Shown here piece by piece: positions 34,994 to 45,708 of a DNA stretch of 64,000 bases (position 1 is the stretch's first letter; the number at the start of each line of letters is the position of its first letter). The translations under genes were made by a program, and so were the position numbers. The notes beneath the pieces are model-generated. The model did not search any database, had not been told where the DNA came from, and saw only the letters and a program-made list of their open reading frames with translations. Source of the DNA: Chenopodium formosanum (Eukaryota; Streptophyta; Magnoliopsida; Caryophyllales; Amaranthaceae); contig CM044871.1 in the NCBI GenBank assembly GCA_024500155.1, positions 38,356,228-38,420,227 on the forward strand. The letters run 5' to 3'.

Positions 34994-35016
34994 AACTCCC
35001 CCAAGCCAAACATTTG
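34994..35016 (-). other. E7 polypurine tract
   Basis: The complement reads TTTGGCTTGGGGGAGTT and abuts the LTR. It fixes E7's orientation as minus. Confidence 0.8.
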
Positions 35017-36660
35017 CTTGTCCCTAAGCAAAGAGCTCATCAATGAACATGTAAAACATGCTTCATCCCAAGTAAACAAAATCAAGCACAAACAATTCTA
35101 GGTAAATCTAATGAACATGCTTCAATTTCAATCAATCTCATTCATCTAATCATTCTTCCTCCCCAACAATTTTCAAGTAGAGCAAACCACATGAGCATAT
35201 AGAATTCAAGACTAGTGCTCACACACTCAACTCTCATTTATGTGGCGAGTAAAAGATGTACTCGATCGCTCTCTAATCAACCCCTTTATATGTGAACAAT
35301 GCCCTCCCAACTCACACTCTCGTGTGTTTAAAAAGATATACGCTCAACCTACTAGTCGACTCAAAGTATGTCAAATCATAACTTGCATTGATAAACAACA
35401 CTTTCACATTCACACAACTCTTATCACAAAGGTCGGAAGGTCTTTAAAGCTTGTAATGTAAGGCTAGGGTAAAGGGTAGGATAAATTTAAGAAAATGTGA
35501 GAGAAAAGCCATGCTTAAGGGAGCCATATCCTAACAAAACCCAAGGTCAAAATTAAGTAATGATCAAATCATCTCCAATCACAACTTAACTCTACAAAAA
35601 TTCACCAAGCAATCCCATACATAACAACAATCCCAACACTTACATATTCACTCACAAAGTATGATAATAGGAAATAGAGTGAATTAAAACAAACTTTGAA
35701 CTACTTATTCTTTTTTTCTTTTCTTTCTTTTTTTTTCAAACTTGAACTTTTTTTTCTGAATTTTTTCTTTTTTTTTTTTTCTTGAGCAACTTTCACATAG
35801 AACATTTGAACATTTGAAGCAATTTTTTTCTTTGCTCTTTTTCTTTTTATCTCACATTGGAAATTTTCAACTAGAAACACAAACCATTAATATTTTTCCA
35901 ATCATAATATCAAAAGAACAATCACTCTTCTTTTATTCCCACATTGTGCAAATAGAGTGCACACCACAACTCCCTCACCTCACCAACTAATAGCTCCACC
36001 AAGCCAAACTTGGGACTAGTAACCAATGGGGCTCATATAGGCTAGTAATATGGCTAAATAATCAATAAAAAGGGCACAAGCAACAACATGGATAGCAAGA
36101 AGGGAACAAATATATTTAATATCGTCTGAAAGTTACCTAAGAGAACAAATGCCTTCGTCCTCCTCAATGTGCATAATATTTAGCCATACAAACATTACTA
36201 ATAGTTACAAATCAATACTCAAATTACTTGACATACCAAGAACTATCACACAATTCCTAACCAAATCAACTAGTCAAGCACTATATTCACAAATAGTTGG
36301 CAAAATTGACGCATGTTTAGGCATCCAAACAATTAAACTTCAAATCATGATCAACAAATTCACAAAGCTCATTATCATATACCAGGAATCAAAACAATAT
36401 TTTCCAAGTATGGGACACAGGGAAGCATGATTTACAATTCATTAGAATGTATTTTTAAATTTTTTATATTTTTGAATTTTCTTGTATTTTTTTCATAAAG
36501 GAAAGCAATAAAAACTACACTAGAAAGCAATAAAACTATACTAGAAAGCGATAAATAGAGAAAAGAGAGAAAGAGTTACCATATGTACAAGATATCTCCT
36601 CCCAAGCCAAATCAAACAATGCCCTCATTGATTTGGGGGTGTAGCTAGGAGAAGCTACTC
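35017..36660 (-). mobile_element. E7 3' internal non-coding region
   Basis: It is homologous to 31791-33430 read in reverse. It includes a degenerate extra polypurine copy near 35990-36010 and a T-rich tract (purine-rich in sense) at 35700-35850. No genes are seen. Confidence 0.7.
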
Positions 36661-36757
36661 CTCATCATCATCCTCATCCATCCGTTGATAGCCTCCTCCA
36701 TAGCTCGAGCCGGCACCACCCTGGCTCGTACCAGCACCACCATAGCCCGAACCACCT
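36661..36757 (-). pseudogene. E7 accessory gene, C-terminal end
   Basis: The complement encodes GGSGYGGAGTSQGGAGSS, then YGGGYQRMDEDDDEE, then stop. This Gly/Tyr/Ser-rich segment with acidic tail matches the end of E6's accessory protein. The 5' part is cut off by insertion of E8 at 36758. Confidence 0.75.
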
Positions 36758-38252
36758 TGTAGGGAATAATTTCAAGCGTTAAACCCTAGCTTGAACCCCA
36801 CTGTGATCGTACACTAAAGTACGGTGGCGTCCAAAAAGGAAGAAGATAGAGCAAAAGAGTCGCCAACAAGTTTTAGGAACTTGTAAACCGTTCACAAGGT
36901 GAATGTTACACCCCTTAACGATCCAGGAGATCGTCAACTCCAATAGGTCTTGAACCAAATAAGGTTTCGGGGATGAAGGTACAGATCCAACCTAAAAGAG
37001 ATCGAACCTGCCCTAATAATAGGCCTCTACTTTATTCTGATCGTATTCATGTGCGCTTTCTAATTAACATGCAATCAATAGGATTAACCCTAAATCCGTT
37101 TATCTATGTTGGTTTAATATTAATGCACAAATAAACTATTATTGGCGATCACTTGAAACTATAATCACAATCAACCCTAAACAAGATTATTAATTATCTT
37201 ATTAAGCGTGATTACAAGTATAGATTCCCTTTAAACATGCATAAAAGGTGTGATCAAGCAATAAATAACAAATATCAAGCATTATAATAATAATAATAAT
37301 AAATAATTATAATAATGAATAATTAAAAATAATCATGATAATAAAATTATAATAATCATCATAATAATAATGATAAAAATAATCATCATAATAATAATAA
37401 TAATAATAATAGCAATAATAAAATTATAATCATAATCAAAACAATTATAAAAATAATCATAAGTCATGTTAAAGCATAATAAAAATAGCAAGATCCTAGG
37501 CATGATACTAACAAGATTAATAACAAACCCTAGCATGTCACTAAGCAATAAAAATCAAATCTTTAACCCTAACATGATACTAACAATCATAAATATTAGG
37601 AAGAGCATAAAAGGCATCGTAACAATCATATTTGATATTAAAATTATCCTAGACATTATACTAGGAATATCATAATAACAATATAAACATGAACTCTACA
37701 TCATAACATCAATAAAACCATTAAAGCACTTACTTTGATGCCTCATACCTCTTTCTAATAACAAAATACACACGTTAGTAACTTCAAGGAAAATAATAAT
37801 CAAACAAATTAAATTAAATAATTGAAATAGAGATTTGGGACCAAACCCTCAGAAATTAAACCTTTCACGTCTAGATCGAAGGCAACTTTGAATATGGCTA
37901 GGTGTTTCTAGATCTTGTGAATGCGGAATTTTGTATTTAAAAGCAAGTTTAGAAAAAGAAAGAGAGAGGAAAGGATGAATTAATGAATTAGAAGAGAATG
38001 AGAATTAAAAACTGATTGTAGGTGAATGAAAACGGAGTTTTTAATACGTTATTTGTAGAGAAAATCAGCCAAAAAGATAAATTAACATAACAGAGTCCTG
38101 GCGCAACTGAAACAGAGCTGGCGCCAGGCGCCAATGCCTGGAGTCAGGTGTCAGGCCTGTTTTTGACGCATTTTCGAAAATCAGATAAGTTTTGCCGTAC
38201 AGGAGGATAAAATCGTATATTTTCCTCAAAAATGCTCTTTAATCTTAATTAA

Positions 38253-38266
38253 AACTCTGAAAAGTC
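38253..38266. repeat. Target-site duplication of LINE L2, left copy
   Basis: AACTCTGAAAAGTC here matches AACTCTAAAAAGTC at 38801-38814, with one difference. Confidence 0.85.
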
Positions 38267-38775
38267 GCTCTCCTGATGCTGTTGCTGCTCTTTTTGCTGT
38301 GTTTGTGCTGGTCTAGTGAGATGCTGCTTGCTGGCTATGCTTGTTGCTGCTGCTGAGCAGCTGTTTTTGTCGGTCTGTGCACCTCTTTTTGCTGTCCTTT
38401 GCTGTTTGGTGCAAGCCTTGTTGCTCTGTTTGTTGCCTAATTTTGTTTTTTTGGTGTTTTGGTCAGTTTGCAGGCTTGTCTGCTTCTGATTGTTGTTTTG
38501 TTGGCTTTTAGGTGTGTGGTTTTGTTATTTTCTGGTTTCTTTTTTTGTTGTCTGGTCCTGGTTTCCGGAACCTTTCCTAGAAGGTGGCTGGAAATCTGAG
38601 TCCAGTTGTTCTAGGCCCTTCCTAGAACCCTTCCTAAAAGGTGCCTAGGTTTGGGTATAGAACTGGTTGTGGGGTTGGCCTGTTGTTTTCAAGTCTTTTG
38701 GTGTTCTGGTGGTAGTTTTAACTTAGCTTTTGTAAGTTGTAACTTTCTTTCTTTCGTAATAAAATCATATTTTCC

Positions 38776-38800
<25 letters not shown>
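38267..38800 (+). mobile_element. L2: 3' fragment of an L1-type LINE
   Basis: It contains only 3' UTR: T/G-rich text, two copies of the CCTTCCTAGAAGG-type hairpin (about 38570 and 38620), AATAAAA and a long A-tail (38776-38800). It is homologous to the tail of L1 (about 3290-3983). There is no coding sequence. It sits in E8's 3' LTR on the opposite strand. Confidence 0.9.
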
Positions 38801-38806
<6 letters not shown>

Positions 38807-38814
38807 AAAAAGTC
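38801..38814. repeat. Target-site duplication of LINE L2, right copy
   Basis: AACTCTAAAAAGTC follows the A-tail. Confidence 0.85.
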
Positions 38815-39275
38815 AACAAAAGTCAATTTATCAATGCTAATTGAATTAGGAATGAAAAGAACCTTCTAAAAGAATCTAGAAGACTAAAACCATTCCTAAT
38901 TGCATTGGGAATGATAAATCATATTAGGCTCTCCCCTAAATCATTGGGCCGAATATAAGACTCAAACCGGGCCCCGTTTAGTAAATTGGCCATAACTTCC
39001 TCAATATTCATCGGAATTGGGCTTATAATATATCGTTGGAAAGCTCTTGTCAAGCCCCATACAACTACACTACTATTGGACCCATATCATGGACCAATCA
39101 AACTGTATTGGCTGTTTTCTTAAAATAAGTTTTGAAAAACAGAGAGAAGAGTAAAGAAATTAAAACTATCCGCAACACTAGACTTTCCACACTTTCGCTT
39201 CATTCGATTATGATTCAACGCGAAAGGTACTCATCACTGGGTTTGGTTTTGGAGAGACACAAATAGGTGTCTACA

Positions 39276-39292
39276 GAAGCCCCCACTTTGAC
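39276..39292 (-). other. E8 polypurine tract
   Basis: The complement reads TCAAAGTGGGGGCTTC and abuts the LTR start TGTAGACACC, the usual Tat-lineage junction. Confidence 0.85.
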
Positions 39293-39570
39293 TGAGTTTG
39301 GAGAAACGCAAGTTTTGAAAACGAAAGTCAAAGTATCGATAGGGATGGAGAATGATTCAGAACATTCTGCAATCCTAAATCACTCTTGTAACGCCGATAC
39401 CTGCAAACTAGCGTTAGCTAAACAGATAAAAGAATTAAGAAACGCGTATCTTGCACCGTCGAGCACACGTCTCTGAAAGTAAGCGATTCTTGCCGCTTCA
39501 CTGTTGTTTTGATGACCTCCTACAAGCTAGAGAATGTCATCCCGCTTGAAAACCGCTACGCTCGTAACTG
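39293..39570 (-). other. E8 3' untranslated stretch
   Basis: It lies between the polypurine tract and the tandem array. I see nothing coding. Confidence 0.5.
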
Positions 39571-39895
39571 CTTCCAATATAGAAGATTGCTTCGCCTGAA
39601 ACTATCCTCTCCGCATTAATAATATTCTACGTCCAAGGGAATACTATCAAAGATTATTTCTCTTGAAACAATCCTCATCCGCATTCATAATATTCCACGT
39701 CCAAGGGAATACTATCGAAGATTGCTTCTCTTGAAACAATCCTCATCCGCATTGATAATATTCCACGTCCAAGGGAACACTATCAAAGATTGTTTCTCTT
39801 GAAACAATTTTCATCCGCATTGATAATATTCCACTTCCAAGGGAATACTATCGAAGATTATTTCTCTTGAAACAATCTTTAGTTGTTTGCGACAA
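39571..39895. repeat. 68-bp tandem repeat in E8's 3' region
   Basis: The word CCAAGGGAA recurs at 39633, 39701, 39769 and 39837, exactly 68 bases apart. Units share ATTGATAATATTCCACGTCC and TTCTCTTGAAACAATC. There are four full units with partial flanks. Confidence 0.9.
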
Positions 39896-41160
39896 CTCTC
39901 CACAAGCTAGGGAATGCCGTCGAAGATATCCTCTCTTGAAGTCATCCTCATTTGATGCGATAATTTTCCAAAGGAAATTACCGAAGACCTCTGCTCGTCG
40001 ATCTTTAAAAGCTCGCCTGAACTTTGCCTGCGCTATGCTTGTACGTCAGCGCTTTCGTTGCTTTGAACCTGTATGTCGGTGCCCTTTTTGCGAATAAATG
40101 AACCATTATATCGGTGCCTTTTGTCAATGAGCCAATGCTTAGCCGCTTTAAGCTAAGTGAGACGATCTTTCATCAGGTCGATCACTTGGTATAATCAAGT
40201 CGATTACTAAAAATCATGTCAAATTGCTTAGAGGAGCTGACTGGCGTACCAAGGAACCCGAAAACATGTTGCAAGAAGATAGAACAACCCCAGCGAGTGG
40301 CTGAGTGTTCCGATGCTGCGAGGTTGTTTGAGCATGTCAGAGGGAACTACTCCCCCTTGGTGATCTTGCACGATCCTTGGGCGATGTTATGCAGAGGAGC
40401 TACTGCCGTTTGTTAGCTCCAGTTCCCGTACCGGCTGAAGATGTGGCGGTACGCCTTTTCGGCTCTTATCTTTAAGTAGCCCCCAAGTAATGCTTCACAG
40501 ACTTGGTTTTGCTTTATCAGGACGATGCTGCTGAGTTCGTGCATACGGGTCGATTGAGGAGATGATTCCTCAGGCCGTGCTTTGTAAAGTGGTCGATTCC
40601 TCGCCACCATACTTGAGTAAGCTTATTTATTTGCAAATTTTGTCCACATATATTATGCATGTTTACTGACTTATTTCTTTGACAGCTCCCGCGTAAGGTG
40701 GTTTGTACCTGTGCTTTTTATTATTTGACTTTGTATAGAACTTTGCCTTTTAATTAAAACTCATTTTTTAGACATATCTTGCATACACATACTTATTATG
40801 AGTTTATTTATGTTTGCTATTATTATTTTTATGTGCATGTTTGTGTGTGCAAGAAAAGTGTGACAAACAATTTTGCGCAAAAATTCCGTCATTTTTATTA
40901 TTGATGGAGGGTATCCGACCCTCTCCCCCAAAAAAGAAAAAATAAAAAAAAAGGAAAATTCAAATAAAAGCTTGTGTGTATAACAAACTTTGGAAATTAA
41001 TCTAAATAAAATCCAAAAGGAATAATATAATAATAATATAATAGCTATATTAATTAAAAGAAGAATAAAAAGATGTTTAGAAAAGATAATCGGGGCCGTA
41101 AAGTCATTAGTCGACTCGAATTAAGGTAAAAACGCAATTTAAGAAAGCGCGGATGACGTG
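39896..41160. other. E8 non-coding interval
   Basis: No supported gene. Short frames (39867-40097, 40216-40416) show no recognisable domain. It is AT-rich towards the right (40860-41100). Confidence 0.5.
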
Positions 41161-41255
41161 GCATATTGGCGTCAGTTGGCACCACGCAATTGGGTGTAGC
41201 GTCAGGCGCTACACTTGGCGTGTGGCGCCAATCGCGGAGTCTGGCGCCATTTGAC
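41161..41255. repeat. E8 TGGCGCCA cluster upstream of the accessory gene
   Basis: TGGCGCCA occurs at 41223-41230 and 41242-41249. GTGTAGCG-TCAGG-CGCTACAC (41195-41215) is a perfect 8-bp inverted repeat. The cluster ends about 45 bases before the TATA box. Confidence 0.8.
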
Positions 41256-41300
41256 GCTGTCTCCGTATTTCATCCTGATCAAAACTGCTCGTAATCTGTG

Positions 41301-41308
41301 TATAAATA
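41301..41308 (+). promoter_or_regulatory. TATA box of the antisense accessory gene
   Basis: TATAAATA in the context GTGTATAAATAGCCCCCT lies about 80 bases before the ATG at 41382, at ordinary plant promoter spacing. It is on the strand opposite to gag-pol. Confidence 0.65.
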
Positions 41309-41381
41309 GCCCCCTGCCCAGCCAAATCTTTTCATAATTCCAGCGAATAAAAATAATTCTTGGCCTTAGAAAAATAATATC

Positions 41382-42898
41382 ATGTCTCTAGTCACCAAAA
41401 CTTTCACCTAATACACCCGTGAATGGTGTCGATCTCTTAATGATAGAGACAGAAAAGAATTAGATTTGTTTCACTTGGGGGGAATATTAGCATAAAAGGG
41501 GTAAATCTTGACTTAGATTTCATTCATACCGCTCTAGAATTTTGGAATGTTGATACTCATTGCTTTAGAATAGGGTATGATGAGATTAGCCCTTTGCCAG
41601 AAGAATTTGGTGCTATTTTAGGCTTCCCTACAATAGACCTCATAGTAATCCCTAGAGTTGATGCATATTATTACAAGGATTTTGAGCGCTTCTTCAATTT
41701 AAAAGAAAGGGATTTATCAAAAATAGTAGATGGCAACATGGTTAATTTGAAAGAATTTGCACGCCATTATTTTGATAAGCCTCTTTCTGAATCTTTTCAA
41801 ATATATAGAAGAAGGGCTTTCTTATTTTGCATGCTTAATCAATTTTTTCTTAGTAGTGGTAAAAATAATGAAGGTCAATCAATTATAACCACCGTACTAG
41901 AACAAATTGAATCAGGGAGAAATCCAATGCCATTGATAGTTTGAGAGACTATGATTAGTCTTGATGAATTGAAAAGGAACCCAAAAGCACCTTTTCGCGG
42001 CTCTCCAATTTTATTACAGGTAGAAAAATAATATTTTTAATTACAGAAATAAAAAAATATATTTTTGTATTGTAATAATAATTTATTTGCATTGCAATTT
42101 TTACAGATGTGGCTAATGGAAAGGCTAGAATTAATTAGCCCTCCGGACAATATTGAGAAGTACACTCCTAATTGCTTCGTGAGAAGGAAGAAACGCTTCC
42201 CTAAAATTGGGCGCCATGGGTGGAGAAAGGTCTTTGAATCTCGCAATTTTGCTATCAAGTGGGTCGTCCCATGGTGGAAAATAGAAAGGATGGTTGGTGT
42301 CCACAAGCAACCTTTCTGCCGTCTTCCAATTTTGTCTCGTATGACTTATTATTATCCCTGCAGGGTAAAGAGACAATACGGCTTGCTTCAGAATATTCCT
42401 TCCAGGGATCTTCGTCCTCCCTATGAGTACCCTGTCTCTCAGGAAGTAGACAGATTTGATGCTTATTGGAGTGCTAGACCCTTATGGGAAGTGATTGCCC
42501 AAAAGGTTCCTCCTTCTTTGCCCAATGATGTGAAGAAGTGGTTGCTGAAGAAACCTTCGAAGGATTCGAAGAAAAATCAGGGTAGAACTGACGTGAAGAG
42601 TCGTCTAGGTGACAGGGTGATTCCCGCCAAGGAACGCTTAGGTGAAAGAGTTGAATTCAAAACACTTGCAATGCCTAGGAAGAAAAGTACTACCAAAGAT
42701 AAAGGAAAAGGGAAAGCTGACACCACAGAGAAAAAAGCTTGGGTAGAAAAGAAGCATGGAGTCCTAGCTGAAGGGGAGACCATCTACTCTAAAATTGAAT
42801 GTAGGTCCTCTAAAAGATGCCTACTAGCTAAGGTTATGGATGAAGAGAAGGAAGCAGACAAAAATTGGAAAAGGGCTAGGAAAGAAATGAAAGATTAG
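41382..42898 (+). pseudogene. E8 antisense accessory gene, plant-mobile-domain-like, with one intron
   Basis: This gene faces against gag-pol, between integrase and the 3' LTR. Exon 1 (41382-42019) reads MSLVTKTFT, then REWCRSLNDRDRKELDLFHL, then LEFWNVDTHCFRIGYDEISP, then LPEEFGAILGFP, then RRAFLFCMLNQFFLSSG, then GSPILLQ. Exon 2 (42107-42898) continues MWLMERLELISPP, then WVVPWWKIERM, then ending in a Lys-rich tail with PRKKSTTKDKGKGKA, a possible nuclear signal. The pattern (ILGFP, then GSPILLQ-MWLMERL) fits the plant mobile domain (aminotransferase-like) family. Lesions are a stop at about 41409, a frameshift and stop near 41490-41510, and a stop at 41942. Extra antisense ORFs at this place are known in Tat-lineage elements; their function is unsettled. 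Confidence 0.72.
42020..42106 (+). other. Intron of the antisense accessory gene
   Basis: It runs GTAGAAAAATAATA...TTTTTACAG, is 87 bases long, very AT-rich and contains stops. Its removal joins ...ILLQ to MWLMERL in frame without any other change. The size and composition fit a plant intron. Confidence 0.7.
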
Positions 42899-43425
42899 GA
42901 GCATTGCTTAATTTCAATTTATTAGACTTAGTTCATATTTTTATTTAAAGTTAATTTATTTCAGCTTTATTAAAATTCCATCAATAATGTAATTTTATTT
43001 TATTAATGAAATTTCAGCTTTTAATTAAATTATTTACTTTAAATTTATTTTATTAAAGCAATGAAAACCGAAAAAATTAATTTTCCAGAAATTCTTCGAG
43101 TACGAAAGTCGAAAATTTTCCGAAAAACACCGAAATTTGCCCAGAATTTGTCTGTGAATTGGCGCCGCTTATTTGCAATTGGCGCCTGCCTGGGAAGTCT
43201 GGCGCCAAGCGCCTGTTCCATCGGCTGGCGCTGATGGTTGTTGGCTGGCGCCAGAGCTTACTCTGCGACGCCGATATTTCGCCGATCTTCTGTCGAATTT
43301 TTAATTAATTCTGGGATGCGAGAATGTCGAAAAATAAGGTGGCCGCACCCGTAAAGGGTTGCCTACGTATCCTTTCTTAAGGAATCGGGCCAAACGTAGC
43401 TCTCTTGAGTATCCTACTCAAGTAA
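42899..43425. other. E8 spacer between accessory gene and integrase, with TGGCGCCA cluster
   Basis: Its first half is AT-rich with AATGTAATTTTATT-like 3' end text for the accessory gene. At 43160-43255 are ATTGGCGCC words, TGGCGCCA (43200-43207) and CTGGCGCCAG (43245-43254). Two convergent genes end into this spacer. Confidence 0.65.
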
Positions 43426-44540
43426 TTATGGGTAGTATATCTTAAGTTGGTTAAGATTTGTCATGTTTGAGAACTCATTGCCATCCATATCAGTTATTTT
43501 TGTTGCACCTCCTGACAAGATTGTTTTGATAATGTAGGGTCCAGACCAATTAGGTTTAAATTTTCCCCTTGGATCTAAAATATTTTTTCTTAGCGCTTTT
43601 AACACCAAGTCTCCTACTTTGATGTTTCTTGTCTTGACCTTCTTATTAAAATGCCTAGCCATGCGAGTCTGATAACACTGAGTGTGATGCAGAGCTTCTA
43701 ATCGTTTTTCGTCGAGTAGAATTAATTCTTCATATCTTGCCCTAGTCCATTCAACTTCATCGAGTTTACTCTCTAACGCAATGCGTAGAGACGGAATTTC
43801 TTGTTCGACAGGTTGTACGGCATCCATTCCATATATCAAGGAAAATGGCGTATTTCCTGTTGATGTGCGAATTGACGTGCGTTAACCCCACAATGCGAAG
43901 TGAAGTTTGTCAGGCCAATCCTTATAATTTTCCGTCATTTTCTCGATGATAGTCTTTAGGTTTTTATTAGCTGCTTTGACTGCTCCATTTGCTTGAGGTC
44001 TGTAAGGGGAAGAATGATGATGTTGAATGCCGTATTTTTGTAGCAATTCTTCACATTCGGCTTGAAAGTGAGTTCCATTGTCACTTATCATTTCATGTGG
44101 GACTCCGTATTGACAAATAATATTTCTCTCGATAAAGAGTGCTACATGTTTTGCAGTGAGTTTAGCGTATGATTGCGCTTCGACCCACTTTGTGAAGTAA
44201 TCAATCGCTACTAAGATATATTCGTGGCCTCCTGTTCCTGGGGGAGTGATTTTGCCGATGATGTCGATTCCCCATGTAGAGAATGGCCATGGCGATGTGT
44301 AGGTGTAGAGCAAGGATGGAGGAACATGTTGTAAATTGGCATAAATTTGGCACTTAGGGCATCTTTTTACATATTTATGGCAATCCCTATTCATTGTGGT
44401 CAAATAATATCCTTCTCGCATTATTTTTTGGACTAACATTTTGCCATTTATATGAGTGCCACAAATTCCTTCGTGGACTATCCTCATTGCTCTTTACGCA
44501 TCCTTCTTTCCTACACATAAGAGAGCTCGACCCTTAGGTA
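43426..44540 (-). pseudogene. E8 integrase
   Basis: In order: a zinc-binding HHCC region (HEGICGTHINGKM, then RDCHKYVKRCPKCQIY), the catalytic core (WGIDIIGKITPPG, then FTKWVEA, then ISDNGTHFQ, then YRPQANGAVKAANKNL) and a C-terminal GPF/GPY-type domain (KFKPNWSGPYIIKTIL). The two catalytic Asp residues are present. The third position, normally Glu in the phrase ANGxVEAxNK, is encoded AAA (Lys) here (about 43970). A stop at 43882 lies inside the frame before the C-terminal domain. The enzyme would join element DNA to the chromosome; this copy is inactive on two counts. Confidence 0.92.
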
Positions 44541-45708
44541 CCCTTTTATGTAGCTCGTTGTCTATGAGTACATATTAGGAAGCCAAAAGCCTTAATGCTC
44601 ATTTTGCTCTTCTGTCAGCATGGGGAGGGTATTCTCCTTTGGTGACATAATTGAGTATATCTGTGTACCATGGTTCTTCTTCCTCTTTTTCTTCACCTTG
44701 GACTACTTCGTCGTCTTCTATAGCCTGACAGTATGATGGTTTGTGCTTTTTTTCTATGGTTAAAGGCATTTGCTCGATTTCTGTGGGAATCCTAACCATT
44801 GAGGCTAGTCTTGCCAAGGCATCAGCAAATTGATTTTCTTCCCTAGGTAGATATGTGTATTCTACCTTCTCTAATTGATCGGTAAGGGTTTCCAAATAGG
44901 TTTGGTAAGGGGCTAGACTTTCGCTTCTTACTTTCCACCTTTTAGATATCTGATTGATAATCAAAGAAGAGTCTCCGAATATCCTTAACTTTTTTACTCC
45001 CAATGCCAAAGCCGTTTCAAGGCCTACCACGCAAGCTTCATATTTAGCAGCATTGTTGGTAACATCGAAATCGAGCTTTATGGAGATTGGAACATGTTCT
45101 TCTTTAGGTGATACTAGTAATACTCCAACGCCACATCCCTTTTGGTTTGAGGCTCCGTCGAAGTATAAGGTCCAAGTATCATCTTCAGTAACCATTAGGT
45201 CTTCGTTTTGAAATTCATTGTCTTGTATTGGCGTCGAGTCTTCTATTGGAAAATCTGCTAGAAAGTCTGACACCACGGATCCTTTGATAGCTTTTAGTGG
45301 CATGAACCTTACATCAAACTGGGCTAGATTGACTATACATCTCGATATGCGTCCATTGAGTGTAGATTTCTCAAATAGATACTTGAGTGGATCTAGTCGG
45401 GAGACTACGAAGACGGTATGCACTAACATATAATGTCTTAACTTGGTTGTGGCCCACACCAAGGCGAGGCACAACTTCTCGAGTGGCGTATAGCGTGCTT
45501 CGTATTCGAGCATCTTTTTGCTTAGATAGTAGATTGCATTCTCTTTTTCTTCTACTTCTTGTGCTAGCATAGCTCCCATTGTCTCTTTGGTAACCGTCAA
45601 ATATAACCTAAGAGGTATTCCGGGAAGTGCTGGTGCTAATACGGGAGGATTTGCGAGATAGGCTTTGATCTTTTCAAAGGCTTTTTGACACTCTTCATCC
45701 CATATCAC
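44541..45708 (-). CDS. E8 dual RNase H region of pol
   Basis: The open frame runs 45708-44599. It holds the ordinary RNase H that follows RT (MGAMLAQEVEE, then AIYYLSKKMLEYEARYTPLE, then LALVWATTKLRHYM) and then a second, archaeal-type RNase H. The second has all four acidic positions: TLYFDGASN, AAKYEACVVGLE, FGDSSLIINQ and QFADALARLA. A second RNase H is the hallmark of the Tat lineage, and its presence here supports the Tat/Ogre assignment. The frame is clean for about 369 codons, then an acidic linker leads toward integrase, with stops near 44530-44580. Confidence 0.9.

Larger units (their letters stand above)
36758..39275 (-). mobile_element. E8 3' LTR (Tat/Ogre-like Ty3/gypsy), interrupted by a LINE
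   Basis: The sense strand begins TGTAGACACCTATTTGTGTC at 39275 and ends TATTCCCTACA at 36758. Without L2 and one target copy it is about 1.97 kb. It matches 61530-64000 closely. CACCT (36753-36757) may be the target duplication; its partner is beyond the window. It contains AT-rich trinucleotide tracts (37284-37440) and CTGGCGCCAG words (38118-38127). The TATA box of the other LTR is altered here to TACAAATAA. Confidence 0.92.

Noticed and set aside
44954..45433. Plus-strand frames opposite the E8 RNase H
   Set aside because: They lie antisense to a clearly conserved domain and have no domain of their own.
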